Shown piece after piece: positions 22,860 through 34,268 of a DNA stretch of 64,000 bases. Every line of letters starts with the position of its first letter. Within the stretch, counting starts at the first letter, position 1. Made by a program: the position numbers and the translations under genes. The stretch is taken from the NCBI GenBank assembly GCA_944739405.2, contig OX123183.2:94812729-94876728 (forward strand), read 5' to 3'. The DNA is from Euclidia mi. Its lineage: Eukaryota > Arthropoda > Insecta > Lepidoptera > Erebidae. The notes below the pieces were generated by a model. That model worked only from the letters and a program-made list of their open reading frames with translations, was not told the DNA's origin and did not search any database.

Positions 22860-23965
22860 AAAAATAATTTCCTTAAAGTTAGTCATACGAGCTCTGAAAT
22901 CCGTTTATGAAGATTCTACAGCTTGTGTGGATAAATGGGTCGTACACTGATTGGTTTACCATCGAGACAGGTGTTAGACAGGGATGTGTAGCGTCGCCGT
23001 GGCTATTCAACCTCTTCATAGACAGTTGTTTGCAAGATTACAAAAATAGTGACTGTGGATTAAGGATGAATGAGTTACTTGTCAAATGCCTCCTTTATGT
23101 TGATGATCAGGTAATAGTTGCGTCTTCAGCGGAGGAGTTGCAGGAGATGGTGGCAATCATGCATGTTGCTTTAGGGAGGAAGTGAATGTGAGCAAGACGA
23201 AAGTTATGGATTTTGCGAAGGTGGAATGTGTTACGACTTGTCATGTTATGATCGATGGACAACGTGTGAAGCAAGTGAATGATTTTGTATATTTAGGTAC
23301 ACTGTTTACTGGGAATGTTAAGAATATAGAAGATATTGAAAGAAGAGTTAATGCAGGTAATAGGGTGAATGGAACTTTGAAGGCTTTTATGAACAGTCAA
23401 AACGTGTGCAAAAAGGCACGTTTGGCTGTGCATAGAGGGGTGTTAGTACCTACACTAATGTATGATAGTGAAAGTTGGGTATGGCAGGATAGACATAAAA
23501 GTAGAATAAATACCGTAGAAATGAGAGCACTGAGAGATATGTGTGGAGTGTCTTTGAACGACAGAGTAAAGAATTGTGTGATAAGAGAGTGTTGTGGGGT
23601 TAAAAGAAGATGTAGTGACAACCATTGAGAAAGGTATGCTAAGATGGTTTGGACACATGGAGAGGATGGATGACGAAAGACTGACTAAGAAGTTATATAA
23701 GTCAAGTGTGAATGGGACAGCAGGAAGGTGAAGACCTAGATGGACGTTCTCTGACCAAGATTGGAGACATCCTAAAAAAAGGACAGGTTAGAAGTACCCT
23801 TAACCGACGAGCATGCATGAGAAATTTGATGGGAGTGAATGAAGCAAGAGAGATATGTTAGGATCGTTGCAAATGGCGTTCCATAGTCTCTGCCTCCTTT
23901 AATTGTTCTGTGGTCTCTGCCTACCCCTCCGGGAAACAGGCGTGACTCTATGTATGTATGTATTA
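22860..23965 (+). pseudogene. RTE-like LINE fragment: RT catalytic half to 3' tail
   Basis: Frames joined across two shifts read ETGVRQGCVASPWLFNLFID, LLVKCLLYVDDQVIVASSAE (the YVDD catalytic box), VNVSKTKVMDF, QVNDFVYLGTLFTGN, RRVNAGNRVNGTLKAFM, VPTLMYDSESWVWQ, EKGMLRWFGHMERMDDERLT. After stops the sequence continues to the tail CTACCCCTCCGGGAAACAGG, CGTGACTCTATGTATGTATG. The endonuclease and the first RT blocks are absent (5' truncation). Frameshifts near 23180 and 23600 and later stops kill it. The same C-terminus recurs at 48431-48550. Confidence 0.85.
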
Positions 23966-23989
23966 AATTTAATGATGTAATTAGACTTA

Positions 23990-24395
23990 CATACGTTGAG
24001 GACTCATTCCAGGAATTGCTGAAACTGCATTTGTAATTGATGACATACCTGTAACAATAAAAATAAAGATTTATTTAATCTGAATTCTCTAAATAACTTA
24101 TAATAATTAAATGTATTCGAACTTAAAGTATTAGTCGGAAAAATCTTTTGAAATTTTGGTCATGATAAAAGTTCATCTTCATTTCTTTGCAATCCGTGAC
24201 AGTCGTACTATCTACCTAGCTAAACAAACTGCAACTTTAGCTCCATAACTGGGTAGTGGTTACAATATAGCACTACTAATGATACTTAAATGTAATATAA
24301 CCTTTACTGAGATAAAGATCGGACAGGCTAGGGCAACGAGAGATAAATCAACGAAACCCAACGGTATGGAAAATATTTAGGTGTGAGGAACTATC
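23990..24395. other. AT-rich spacer, nothing recognised
   Basis: The 400 bp between the LINE tail and the next MITE show no gene and no repeat border. Confidence 0.45.
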
Positions 24396-24398
24396 TTA

Positions 24399-24585
24399 GG
24401 CGATTCTCACACTGCACCGCATCACGCAGCGTGGTGCGCGGCGACGAAGAAAACTACCGCACGTGAATGCGTTTTCAGTGTGTTAAACTATGCGTTTTTC
24501 TATACAAAGTGATGTACTTTCAAGCAACGTAACAAAACGCACTCCCGCACGACGCTGCGTGATGCGGTTCAGTGTGAGAATCGCC
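24399..24585. mobile_element. PIF/Harbinger-like MITE, 187 bp, TTA TSD
   Basis: The ends match over about 35 bp, starting GGCGATTCTCACACTGCACC on the left and GGCGATTCTCACACTGAACC on the right (reverse complement), both running on into GCATCACGCAGCGT. TTA lies at 24396-24398 and 24586-24588. It is non-coding. Confidence 0.8.
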
Positions 24586-24588
24586 TTA

Positions 24589-25193
24589 AATCAACGTCGT
24601 TAAGGGCAAGTTTCATTAACTTTGAATACATCAAATAAATACATATCAATAAATACGAAAGTAGAATAACAATTGTATGTTATTTGCCAAGTAATTTTTA
24701 TCCGGAATATAACGTGTAATAACTTCATCATCATCAGCCTGCCATAGCACATATTACTAAATATATACTTCGTAGCCATAGTTCACTGCGTTATACAGGC
24801 TTCTCCACTGAGCCCGACACCCTCATAACTTAACTTTGTTTCAACAGGTCTAAAATGACGAAAATAATACAGTTATTCTTATAATTACTATTGACCGCCG
24901 TAACAAGTGATTTACTTTTGCATATACTCATAAATTTGGAAAGTGTGCCATTATCGGTCCTACGGGATTACATGTTGTCGAGTTACACACTAATTAGGTC
25001 ATTTAAACGTAGGTACAAATTATTATTCTACTTGCATATGTGTAATCAACTTTAGGAAGAAGCTATAACATAACAACAATAAATTATAAAAATTTACACC
25101 GAGGGTGCTCTTCCAATTTGCCCCTGTTATAAAGTTATAATCAATGCATTATTTGTCTGGCATTGTATATTTTTCACTGTCGCAATATCACAA
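24589..25193. other. AT-rich spacer, nothing recognised
   Basis: TTCATCATCATCAGCCT at 24724-24740 is a minus-strand scrap of a (GATGAT)n tail. Nothing else is supported. Confidence 0.4.
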
Positions 25194-25371
25194 TCTGCAT
25201 ATATAAAATTCTTGCTTTACTGTCTATCTGACACACAACGAACAGCCAAAACTATAGGTCGAAAAATGTTGACATGTTTATTGGGGACCGTAGCGATGCA
25301 TTAAGAAGAGATTCCCAAAATTCCCACAGGATCAGGAAAAAAGTGCAGAGCAGCGTGCGCACATTCTCTAG
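25194..25371 (+). mobile_element. Short Helitron-like element, 178 bp
   Basis: The start is A|TCTGCATATATAAAATTCTT and the end GCACATTCTCTAG|T. The interior TTGGGGACCGTAGCGATGCA and ATTCCCACAGGATCA recurs at about 45154-45225 ahead of another CTAG|T end. No coding capacity. The family call rests on end structure only. Confidence 0.55.
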
Positions 25372-25783
25372 TTCAATTTAGACTGTTAAACTATATTGTA
25401 CCATTGGTTTTAAAACAGACGTATAATGCCCATATTTTTACGAGGTAAAATTCGGTCAACTAAGTCCTGAATATTGAAAACCCATTAGATGAGCGACATG
25501 AAGCCTCCTTGTCATGGGTACGTGTTGTCACTTGTGTGAGTACGGACATATTGGCCGTCAAACAATCACAGGGTAACTGACACACGACACCAAGACGTTG
25601 ACGGTGCTTCAACACCGGATATTGATATAGAGTCGATGATGTAGGGTCATCCATATACAAGATATGAATGTATATAGACAAATTAAAATTAAATATTGCG
25701 TATTCTTATAAGAATTATTCATTCGGCAGTATCTCTGGCTTTATGTGATGCGTTGACACTTCACTAAAACGAATTTTAGGAAA

Positions 25784-26045
25784 TCCCTTGTCCCGTGCCT
25801 CGGAGAGCACGTTAAGCCGTCGGTCCCGGTTGTCATGAAAATCTTTGACAGTCGTTACAGGGCGTCGGAACCTTCTAAATAAACTGACACTAGTCTAAAC
25901 CATGGAATATCGCTATCCCTTCGGGTTGCGGAGGTCAGACAGGCAGTCGCTCCGTGGAAAAGCTAATATTCAGCCAAATCCGGTTAGACTAGAAAGCGGA
26001 CCCCAGACTGAAACTGGGATAACGCTAAGAGAAAGAGGATTGTAC
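25784..26045 (+). mobile_element. Degenerate lepidopteran-type dispersed repeats
   Basis: Two motifs recalled from lepidopteran repeats sit side by side: GCCTCGGAGAGCACGTTAAG with CCGTCGGTCCCGG (25797-25830), and GTCAGACAGGCAGTCGCTCC with CCGGTTAGACTAGAAAGCGG (25930-26000). Borders are unclear and no promoter boxes or duplications were found. The recall is from memory, not from a search. Confidence 0.4.
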
Positions 26046-27224
26046 CTAAAAGATTATGTTCGATTTTATAGTTGAGAATAAAATTTAAACTAAGCTCAAA
26101 AGTTACTATTGGCCTTAGTTACTTTTAATTTTGTCCATAGATTTTTCAATAGTAATATTCCGTGGCGACCCTGAAAGGGTATTTATACCTTAAGTTATTA
26201 ATGAAGACGGGATTTAGGATAAATTGAAAATGCTCTTCTGTCGTGTTTTAGGCGGTGACAACTTAGTAGGTAGGTACTTAATCCAAGTTGTTGGTCTGAA
26301 GAAAATAATCCTTAATTTGAACTGTGCCTGTTTAAGTTGTAAATAAACGTTTTAAAATAGTTTTAAGCAGCTTTGAACGTAGAGCGTGGACGTCATGGCT
26401 TTCATGAGCTAGATCCAATTTACTTTAGAGTTGGTAATACAGCTCGTTTATAGTAACAGATTTGATGGAGACTAAAAGATTAAAAAGGAATTGGTCTCAT
26501 TAGTATCCTTGGAAACTTCGAAGGAATAACACAATTTTATGAAAGCAACTAACAGTGTGTGCCTGCGACGATCTGGATAAGGGTTATGGCGCTTTTAAAT
26601 TAGATGTTTGTGTCGTATTGCTGTCGTATAACAGCTGGAAGGGTGACGTGCGATGTACGTACAAACGCTCTTCATTCTGTTATTGGGATAACCTCACTCC
26701 AAATTAAAACATTTGCACGGTAGTAAATCTACGTGCCTTCCGTCGAATATTTTAATTACACTAATTATGCCGAATCATATATCACTTAAAATCAATTTAA
26801 CGATAGTGTAAATATGCCAACAAAAACGTTAATCATGCCAATAACCACAAATGCATTAAGCTAATGAAACGAAAAATACAATTCAGAATTGGATTTTACG
26901 TCCATAGTTCCCAGTGCCGAGGATAACAACATATTAATGAATATATTAATATTATATGCCGTGTATGTATGTGTGAATTTTTATTTTCCTGACTTTTGAA
27001 ATGGCTTACATCGACCTTGGACTCAGGAAAACTAAAGTATCTACGTATATTCGTTGGTGCCGTTTTCGAGACGACTTGGCACCAGCCCTCAAATTTTCTG
27101 AACATTTTTGAAGATCCCTTGGATTTACTATGCTTGTTAGATAGCAGAAATGTCACATTTAATATCCGTTCTTACATTTTTACACTGTATTATATTTAAG
27201 GTAAAAACTTGGCTCCACTTACGT
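26046..27224. other. AT-rich spacer, nothing recognised
   Basis: Short opposite-strand open frames at 26896-27199 overlap each other and have no family signal. Confidence 0.45.
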
Positions 27225-27377
27225 GAATTATATAATGAAACCTTCCTCAGGAATCAGCATATTATTATCTAAAGGTAAAAACTGTACATAAATCGATTCG
27301 GTAGTTTTTGAGTTTATCGCGTTCGTACAGACAGACAAGAAAAACTGGGACTTTATTTTATAACATATTTATATAGA
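27225..27377 (-). mobile_element. Helitron-like fragment (minus strand)
   Basis: The minus strand starts A|TCTATATAAATATGTTATAA, the TC-type start, and contains GTCTGTCTGTACGAACGCG. The 3' CTAG end was not found, so this is a partial copy at best. Confidence 0.35.
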
Positions 27378-27554
27378 TAACTTATCATGTGAGTGATTAC
27401 GATTTGTTCCCTTGATGTCGATTCCCGCCACGTCGAGTAGCCACTACGTCTACTCCGAAAATTCCATGCATTTATTCCCGCCGCCTCGTCGAATCGCTTA
27501 AAAAGTCTTTTTTATTACCGCTACGTCTACTTAACCGATGTAAATTACTAGGTA

Positions 27555-28882
27555 CAGTCAGCATCAAAAGTCGATGACCACATTCAGATTTTCAAAATCA
27601 ATGAACATTTTATCACCCATAAATCGCTCAACAAGAAGGGCGCCAGTATTGAATGAACATCATTAAAGTTCAAAACTAACTGGACACTACTTGTCAAAGG
27701 TCACTGAACACCATTTTGTCAAAAATTGCTGATCGTTATAATATCTGAAAACATTTAGAATCATCAGTTTGAATTTATACCATCAACGTTATTATAGATT
27801 TTTTAGTTCGATTGAATTGTAACCTTATTTGTAAAGCAATAAGACTTATTTTCAAAAATCACGTAGATTCCGTTCAAATTCATACCGATGATTTTTATAT
27901 TTACGATTGATTTAGAACCCAATCCGAGGGTCTAGTACGAATTTTACACGGTGATGATAGGCTAGTCGACGGGAACAATTTTCATACATTTCCTTAATGC
28001 ACCCTCTATCGATCGCTACTATCCGATAAGGGCGCTTTTAGAAAATCTATGGAAATAGGGTTGTTTCCAACTAGTCAAATCAAGCACTTTTAATTAAATG
28101 TCAAAAACGACCTTTGTCAAGGGTTTTGTATGAAATATGATATAGTGACATCATAGTGTTTTGCTGTCAAGCAGAATACTTATTATCAATAATTTTACGA
28201 TAAAAATATGTTAAATTAAGTTTAAACATTAATTGATGAATGAAACTACTATTATTTTGACATGTTTCACTAGATAAAAATACTTGTATAATTTGTTTCA
28301 CATGCAGGAAACTTCCGTGACGATCGCGTGCAAAAGTCGTGGTTTGTTTGAAAAACAAACTCTTTGTAGACCCCCTATATACATATAAGACTCATTTTTT
28401 AAAATTCACACAAATTCTGTTTTAATTCAATTCTTTGTAAAACTGTTTACCCTTGAATGTAAAATAATATTTCTACTTAATTATCACTTTGTATCGAATG
28501 TAAACCATTGCAGTTGCAATTATTTATCATCTATAAAATATTGTATTAGCTTAAAAGACTATAGTATTATATAAAATTATTTACTTCAAAATACTTTTAT
28601 AATAATATAATTAATCACAGTAGTTTATCAAATGTAACGACCTCCTTTATTTAGTTCTCGGACGTCACTGGCCGTACTGGCCGAATGACTGGGTGACGTA
28701 GTGTTATGCTTTTTTTACCGTAACTTTGTTTAGCGACTTTTGAAAAGTCATGGTCACCTATTTATGCCCTTTTAAGATAATCATTCATTTCTGGCGCTTG
28801 TCATGTTGAACAATTTAGGTATATTATGGTGTACAGCGATATTGAAAATCTAAATGTGGTCATCAACTTTTGACGCTGACTG
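27555..28882. mobile_element. Tc1/mariner-like TIR element, 1328 bp, TA flanks
   Basis: The ends read CAGTCAGCATCAAAAGTCGA and, as reverse complement, CAGTCAGCGTCAAAAGTTGA, and match for about 45 bp. TA lies outside each end (27553-27554, 28883-28884). The other copy of the host repeat (about 35985) lacks the insert and gives the empty site, apart from an extra TAGG on the left. The interior has no transposase but holds a block (28058-28314) repeated elsewhere. Confidence 0.8.
28058..28314 (+). repeat. Dispersed repeat, inverted partner at 47572-47845
   Basis: From GGGTTGTTTCCAACTAGTCA through TGTCAAAAACGACCTTTG and TATTATTTTGACATGT to GCAGGAAACTTCC, this block matches the reverse complement of 47572-47845 with scattered differences. 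One border (GGGTTGTTTCC) is sharp in both copies. It is nested in the TIR element at 27555. Confidence 0.7.
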
Positions 28883-29276
28883 TACCACAAAAAAATGTAG
28901 CCTAGTGCCTCCACGTCGAATGTATGGAAAAGTACAGTCAATGAAACAAGTCATTCCAATCATAATTTTTCTATTTATTTTGTCAATCATTGCAGTAACT
29001 TATAAAATATAAAAAACATAACGTGAATTATTTTAATTTGAGCACAGTAAATCACAGATGACGAAGTTTCCTTTAAAGAATTATTATAATTGGTTATATA
29101 AAGGTACTTCTGTACCTATTGTTATTAATAATCACAGTTTCTTATGTGCTAAATAAAATAGGTTAATACTAATAAAAATACGATCAGATTATATTTATTC
29201 ATTCCTTACTTAAAAACCTAGAAAATTTGATTAAATATTTACTTTTCAATTATTAATTTCAGCTCAGCTTGATATC

Positions 29277-29689
29277 ATTTTAGTTTTTTATTTTCATGTT
29301 TCCCAGTCTTGATAAGCATATATGAGTATTAATTTTGTCTTTCAAGAAATCATCAACATTTTTGTAATGTATTATTTATTGCTAACGACGAAAAAATTAT
29401 AACTCTTTGAAATGAAAATTTGTTGCCAATTTCATTAGATTTTCGTTCGTAACTTTGTTATTTTTGATTTTACGACTAAATGCTGAGGGACCAAAGTTGT
29501 AGAGATTTTAATTTGGATCAAAACGTATTTTAAAATTTTTCTGTACGGCCAATAGTTTTCCAGATAAATAAGAAAAGCCATTTTCACCACAGCAGCTCAA
29601 ACATGCCGCTTTTGCTGCGAGACAACAGTGAACAAAACGCGATTTTGATTCGAGCGTGAGTAAAAGTAGCTTTTTAATTTTTCAATCTT
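29277..29689. other. AT-rich spacer, nothing recognised
   Basis: No gene or repeat border was seen, apart from the start of the long duplication at 29690. Confidence 0.45.
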
Positions 29690-30070
29690 CAGTGTCACGA
29701 ATTGACATTGTTCAGCCATAAATTTGAAACATTCGAATTTTACTGTGCTCTGTCTCTTTCACATGCATATAAAAAGTGTATAATATAGGGTGCATAGGGT
29801 TACGGTTCCCACCAAGAACTTAGGGTCCTAAGCCAACATCACCTGCAAGTGGCGCACAGATATACGGCAATAGGCTCGCCACCTATTACGTGGGATCAAA
29901 ACATTGGCGAAAAGTGGGCGTTTAATATGCCTCTGCCTACCCCTTCGGGGAAACAGGCGTGAGTCTATGTATGTATGTATGCAGTGTCACGAATTGACAT
30001 TGTTCAGCCATAAATTTGAAACATTCGAATTTTACTGTGCTCTGTCTCTTTCACATGCGTATAAAAAGTG
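29690..30070 (+). mobile_element. SINE-like insertion flanked by an 89-bp direct repeat
   Basis: The insert (29779-29981, 203 bp) contains ATACGGCAATAGGCTCGCC, CTATTACGTGGGAT and the tail CTACCCCTTCGGGGAAACAGG-like end with GTGAGTCTATGTATGTATG. The middle and tail match the SINE at 8257-8515, while the 5' part differs. The flanks 29690-29778 and 29982-30070 are identical except one base (A/G at 29766 and 30059). An 89-bp target duplication is far longer than the 9-11 bp seen elsewhere here. Confidence 0.8.
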
Positions 30071-30602
30071 AGTGAAAAAACAAACCCCTTCGGATTCGAA
30101 ATTCGATTTTGGAATTCGACCTCAAAGAAAACACCTTCGGAAACGCAAATAAAAAAAGATATTTGTAATAAAGATATTACTTTTTTTTTATGTATGTTAT
30201 AATGTTATATGAATATAAATATGTTTAATTTTTTATTGGATTTTAATAAAAATACGTCTAATTAATAGTATAAAATTGGTATTTAACCAATACATTTTTA
30301 TTTTGAATTACAACAATGATACATTTGAAAAATAAACATCAAGGACGCGATATTAAAACGCGATTTAAAAAGTAGCGGGAATAAAAATTACGCTGATGCT
30401 GATACAGTATAGCGTAACGTGTATACATAATTATGGATACATAATCTAAAAAGATGAGTGAAACTAGCGATGATGACTGTACTTGAACACCAGAAGAGTT
30501 AAATCAACAAGTGATTAATGCTGAATTCGATCTATTCCTGTTCATTTCTGTCTCCTAAGTAATATGTGTTCTCACTGCTGTGGTGAAAAGTTATGTGTGC
30601 TA
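30071..30602. other. AT-rich spacer, nothing recognised
   Basis: TTCGGATTCGAAATTCGA and similar short mirrored steps occur near 30093. No gene is visible. Confidence 0.4.
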
Positions 30603-30738
30603 CACGAGAGCAAAGCTTTTGTATCTCGTGCTGTTGAGTCCCTCACTACGCTCAGGATTATAACTTTGATTCACTCGCTACGCTCGTGAATCAATCATAG
30701 AATCCTTCGCTTGCTCGGGACTCAAAATCAGCACTCGA
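30603..30738. repeat. Nested stem-loops
   Basis: Outer arms TCTCGTGCTGTTGAGTCC (30624-30641) and GACTCAAAATCAGCACTCGA (30719-30738) pair with small gaps. Within them CAGGATTATAACTTTGATTCA pairs with TGAATCAATCATAGAATCCTT, and at the centre GATTCACTCG/CTACG/CTCGTGAATC forms a tight hairpin. A further stem CACGAGA...TCTCGTG precedes it (30603-30630). Most of the 136 bp could fold as one cruciform. The function is unknown. Confidence 0.7.
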
Positions 30739-31311
30739 AACAAAAAACAACTTTGGCCTCTTGTTGCACAAATAACTATTGTACCACTATTTTCAAGATG
30801 GCGGCTGCTGGACAAGGTCTGCAACCCCGCAAACTTGGATTTAACATTGTACAAACCCCGTCTAAGAATCTATATAAGCCCAAAAAAATTTACATTTCTG
30901 TGGACTAGCCGTAGTATTTATGTAACTAGTTATTCAATACAGTGGGGTAGTGGATCTACAGGTATGTATATTTAAGGTTTAATTTTTTGTTCTTTATTTC
31001 TGCATTTATTTCTTTTTACGAAATTGAAAACTTGCAGTTTTGTGAACATCAGTTTCCCCTATATGTAGTCAGACGATGGCATACCTTAGAAAAACACCAC
31101 GTTGTCGTTTGCCTAGTAATGCGGATGTTACAGACACAACCAATCCAATCCATTTTTAGTAAACACGCAGATAAAAATAGTACTTAGTATAATATATGCG
31201 TAAAACACATTGCAAGTAAACTCGGCGCTAACAAGAGTGTTACGTAACTTAGAAAACGGTAACAGACAAGCCATTCTTCCATCTCATCGCATTCTATGAA
31301 CCTGAGCTGAA
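30739..31311. other. AT-rich spacer before LINE insertion
   Basis: Two short open frames (30711-30908, 30987-31187) have no family signal. The last bases, GAGCTGAAATTAATA, are the flank continuing into the repeat copy at 35650. Confidence 0.45.
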
Positions 31312-31445
31312 ATTAATAAATAAAATAAAATAAAATAAAATAAAATAAAATAATCTTTATTTCGGATAAGTAACATCCATATGGGTTAGTAAACAAAAAG
31401 ATTACTTATAACTATGTTAGTAAAAACTTAATATCTATCAACTTA

Positions 31446-34265
31446 TTATTTGGAAACCAGGTTGTTGTTGAAATGAGTGCACCTTTTAACAACATCACCT
31501 AGCAAAGGAGAGTCATACCTCCCCGAAATGGTCTTCAGGATGGAGTTGGAGCTCCCCCGCACTCTGCAGAGCAAGGAAGCTGATTTCTGTCTGATGATGG
31601 CGTGGAAGCCATCGACGTGTGCTTGTGCAAACATACCTGATGCACTGCAGAAACGAGGCAGCCCCATCAACATCCTGAACCCGTTATTATATTGAACCCG
31701 TAGGGCGCTAATAGCCCGCAGAGTATAGTTGGTCCACAGGCTGCACGTATAAAACACTTGGCAATAAGCTTTAAAAAGCGTTATTTTGACTGCCCTACTA
31801 CAGCGTGAAAACCTGCGAACCAACATGTTACATCGGACTGCCAGCGCCCTACGTTCCCTCTCAATATCCACTTGGTCATCAAGGCCGTCGGTTACATAAT
31901 GCCCTAAGTACTTGAACCGGTACACTCGCGAAATGTCTTTCCCGTTGAGTTTAATCGGGGGTACAAACTCAAGACATTTGGCACCTTCAGCCCTAAAGAC
32001 CAAGAGCTCGGTTTTTTTGGCATTGTAGACTAGGCCATGCTCTCGAGCATAGCCCTCACAACAACCAAGTAGCTCCCTAAGCGCCCTAATCGTAGGGCTC
32101 AGCAGCACCATGTCGTCAGCATAGCTAATATTGTTGACACTAACGTCATCAATGCGACATCCGATTTTCTTGCTGCTGAGCTCTACGATCAGATCGTTTA
32201 TATAGAGGTTAAACAGCTTTGGTGACGTAATTCCTCCTTGTCTTACGCCACACTCTAGCCCATACGACACAGATAGTCCATCGGCCCATCTCACTCTGTT
32301 TGTTTGGTTATAATACCAATACTGAAGAATACGCAATAGCTCCGCTGGCACTTTTCTCTCACGCAGCTTCTTCCACATGATCTCGTAAGATACGAGATCA
32401 AAGGCACGAGAGAGATCTAAGAAGCAAGCATACACTGGTGTTTGACGTTTTGTATAGTACTGCACCGTATGTTTGAGGCTGAGAATTGCACTTTCCGTGC
32501 CAAGGTCGTTACGGAACCCAAATTGTGCGTCGTGTAAATTTAACAGGCTATCCAACCGTGCGTCCAGCTGACTGTCAAGCACCTTCGCGATAATAGTGGC
32601 CAGGGAGATGGGTCGATAGTTACACTTATCAGCAACGTCACCCGTCTTATTCTTAACAATAGGTACCACAATCGTTTGCAATAAATCACGGGGAAGGTAC
32701 GAGTGACACATACATAGCGAGTAAAACATAGCAAGCACTCTAGCTATGTGAGGACCAGCATGCTGCAAGTGCTCAATGCTTAAACCATCGTGACCCGGGG
32801 ACTTCCCTCTCTTCATTTTCTTTATAGTGCTTGACACCTGCTTGGCCGAAAAACGAACCAGATCGGAATCACGACAGCTTCCGTCATCGAGCACTGGCAA
32901 CGAAGGGCCCAGCGGTGACTCCACTTTGAAATGGTCCATAAACATGTTGGCTATGCTGTCCGGCTGATCAGCACCACCGACACTCACGGGAAGGCCAGGC
33001 CTAATGTCAAACTTTTTGGTCACCTGCCAGAACTTCTGAAAATTATTGGCTTTACGAAAAGAAGCAACAATATCAAGCTTAATTTGTTCTTGATGAGTCT
33101 GGCACCACACTAGTTTGCTTTTAAACACTTTTCGTGTAAGACACATGTCATTGTAGATATTGCCAGAACTTGGTTTATTGTGCAAGACCCATAGTTTGTA
33201 TTTAAGCCTAGCTGTCGCGTGAGCATCTCGCACATGCTTGTTCCACCCAACAACACGGCCAACATGTCTACGAGTCCCAGCTTCAACATTACTCTGTACC
33301 GAGGCTTCTGACAAGCTAGCAACTATAACTTCATACATCTTGTCAAGCATTACCCTATGATCAGTATTATTACAGTGGCTATTACTACACATACCAAATG
33401 CCTCAGGATAATCAATCAGCTTTAACTTACTATTACACAAGTTATAGTACAAGTTTATTTGATCACTATCCCTCTCGCCCCAAATTACTCGGTTACGTGA
33501 TGTTTTATGATCTATCACCTTAGGTTTTATCTTGTCTAATCTACATTCCATAAATATGGGACAGTGATCAGACCAGAATACATCGTTTACAATACCTATC
33601 TCAGTAACCGTCAACCAGGCAGACTGTGTGACGACACAGTGGTCAAGCCATCGTCTACAGCCGTGCGCGTCACTAACAAAGGTATAGCTACTTGAATGTA
33701 AACCTAATTTTTCAATGTCCGCACACCTCCACTTTTGTTCGTTACAGAAGTCTAATAGTTCACAACAAAATGACTCACCGGGGTGTGCGTTGAAATCGCC
33801 AAGTATATAAACCGTTTCAACGTTACTAGATTCGACAATCGCACTCACTTCACTTAAACACTCAATGAACTCAGTCAGATTTTCACTCGAGTCAGTCGGC
33901 ATGTAAACACTGAACACTATTATGCACCGACCCCCGAGTGAAACTTTAATCGCCGTTAAACGCGCACTGTCACAGCTGATTACCGATACCGATTCATAGG
34001 CACGCTTACGCCACAGGATCGCAACGCCACCATACGGTCGCCCTCTTAATAATCCAGCTGAGGTGTCAACAGCTGATTTTCCTGTGTACTCGAAGTCGTT
34101 ATGAATTTGTCCAAGATAAGGTATATCATGAGGAAGCAGCCATGTTTCCTGAAGGGCAACTATGTCAGCTGACTGACACAGAGAATGAACTGCCTCCACA
34201 GATCGCTTCACCGATTTGCAATTAAAACTAACAAATCTACTCGTCTGATAATTGCTACTATCCAT
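31446..34265 (-). CDS. LINE ORF2: APE endonuclease-reverse transcriptase, 939 aa, intact
   Basis: This multifunctional protein would nick target DNA and copy the element's RNA at the nick. The endonuclease spans about residues 8-242, with ALQETWL (Glu40), YILGDFNAHPG (Asp157, Asn159), WLDHC (Asp208) and SDHCPIF (Asp233, His234). A linker follows. The RT spans about 480-770, with KSPGHDGLS, YRPISL, QFGFR, CFLDLSRAFD (Asp617), GVRQGGITSPKLFNLYINDL and the catalytic SYADDMVLL (Asp717, Asp718). The C-terminal region has SLWTNYTLRAISALR; no RNase H or zinc knuckle is evident. The ATG lies 3 bp after the ORF1 stop, which suggests termination-reinitiation. No stop or frameshift interrupts it. The clade assignment is by style of motifs, not by alignment. 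Confidence 0.92.
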   Translation of the reverse strand: MDSSNYQTSRFVSFNCKSVKRSVEAVHSLCQSADIVALQETWLLPHDIPYLGQIHNDFEYTGKSAVDTSAGLLRGRPYGGVAILWRKRAYESVSVISCDSARLTAIKVSLGGRCIIVFSVYMPTDSSENLTEFIECLSEVSAIVESSNVETVYILGDFNAHPGESFCCELLDFCNEQKWRCADIEKLGLHSSSYTFVSDAHGCRRWLDHCVVTQSAWLTVTEIGIVNDVFWSDHCPIFMECRLDKIKPKVIDHKTSRNRVIWGERDSDQINLYYNLCNSKLKLIDYPEAFGMCSNSHCNNTDHRVMLDKMYEVIVASLSEASVQSNVEAGTRRHVGRVVGWNKHVRDAHATARLKYKLWVLHNKPSSGNIYNDMCLTRKVFKSKLVWCQTHQEQIKLDIVASFRKANNFQKFWQVTKKFDIRPGLPVSVGGADQPDSIANMFMDHFKVESPLGPSLPVLDDGSCRDSDLVRFSAKQVSSTIKKMKRGKSPGHDGLSIEHLQHAGPHIARVLAMFYSLCMCHSYLPRDLLQTIVVPIVKNKTGDVADKCNYRPISLATIIAKVLDSQLDARLDSLLNLHDAQFGFRNDLGTESAILSLKHTVQYYTKRQTPVYACFLDLSRAFDLVSYEIMWKKLRERKVPAELLRILQYWYYNQTNRVRWADGLSVSYGLECGVRQGGITSPKLFNLYINDLIVELSSKKIGCRIDDVSVNNISYADDMVLLSPTIRALRELLGCCEGYAREHGLVYNAKKTELLVFRAEGAKCLEFVPPIKLNGKDISRVYRFKYLGHYVTDGLDDQVDIERERRALAVRCNMLVRRFSRCSRAVKITLFKAYCQVFYTCSLWTNYTLRAISALRVQYNNGFRMLMGLPRFCSASGMFAQAHVDGFHAIIRQKSASLLCRVRGSSNSILKTISGRYDSPLLGDVVKRCTHFNNNLVSK

Positions 34266-34268
34266 TGT

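Larger units (their letters stand above)
27397..29276 (+). repeat. Left copy of an inverted repeat pair (interrupted)
   Basis: Two blocks, 27397-27552 and 28885-29276, together match the reverse complement of 35650-36142. Shared landmarks include CGCCACGTCGAGTAGCCACT, CAATGAAACAAGTCATTCCA, GGTACTTCTGTACC and TTACTTTTCAATTATTAATT. A TIR element (27555-28882) interrupts this copy. The homology stops at CAGCTCAG (29276). Nothing in the repeat is coding; it may be an unclassified transposon or a duplicated segment. Confidence 0.8.
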
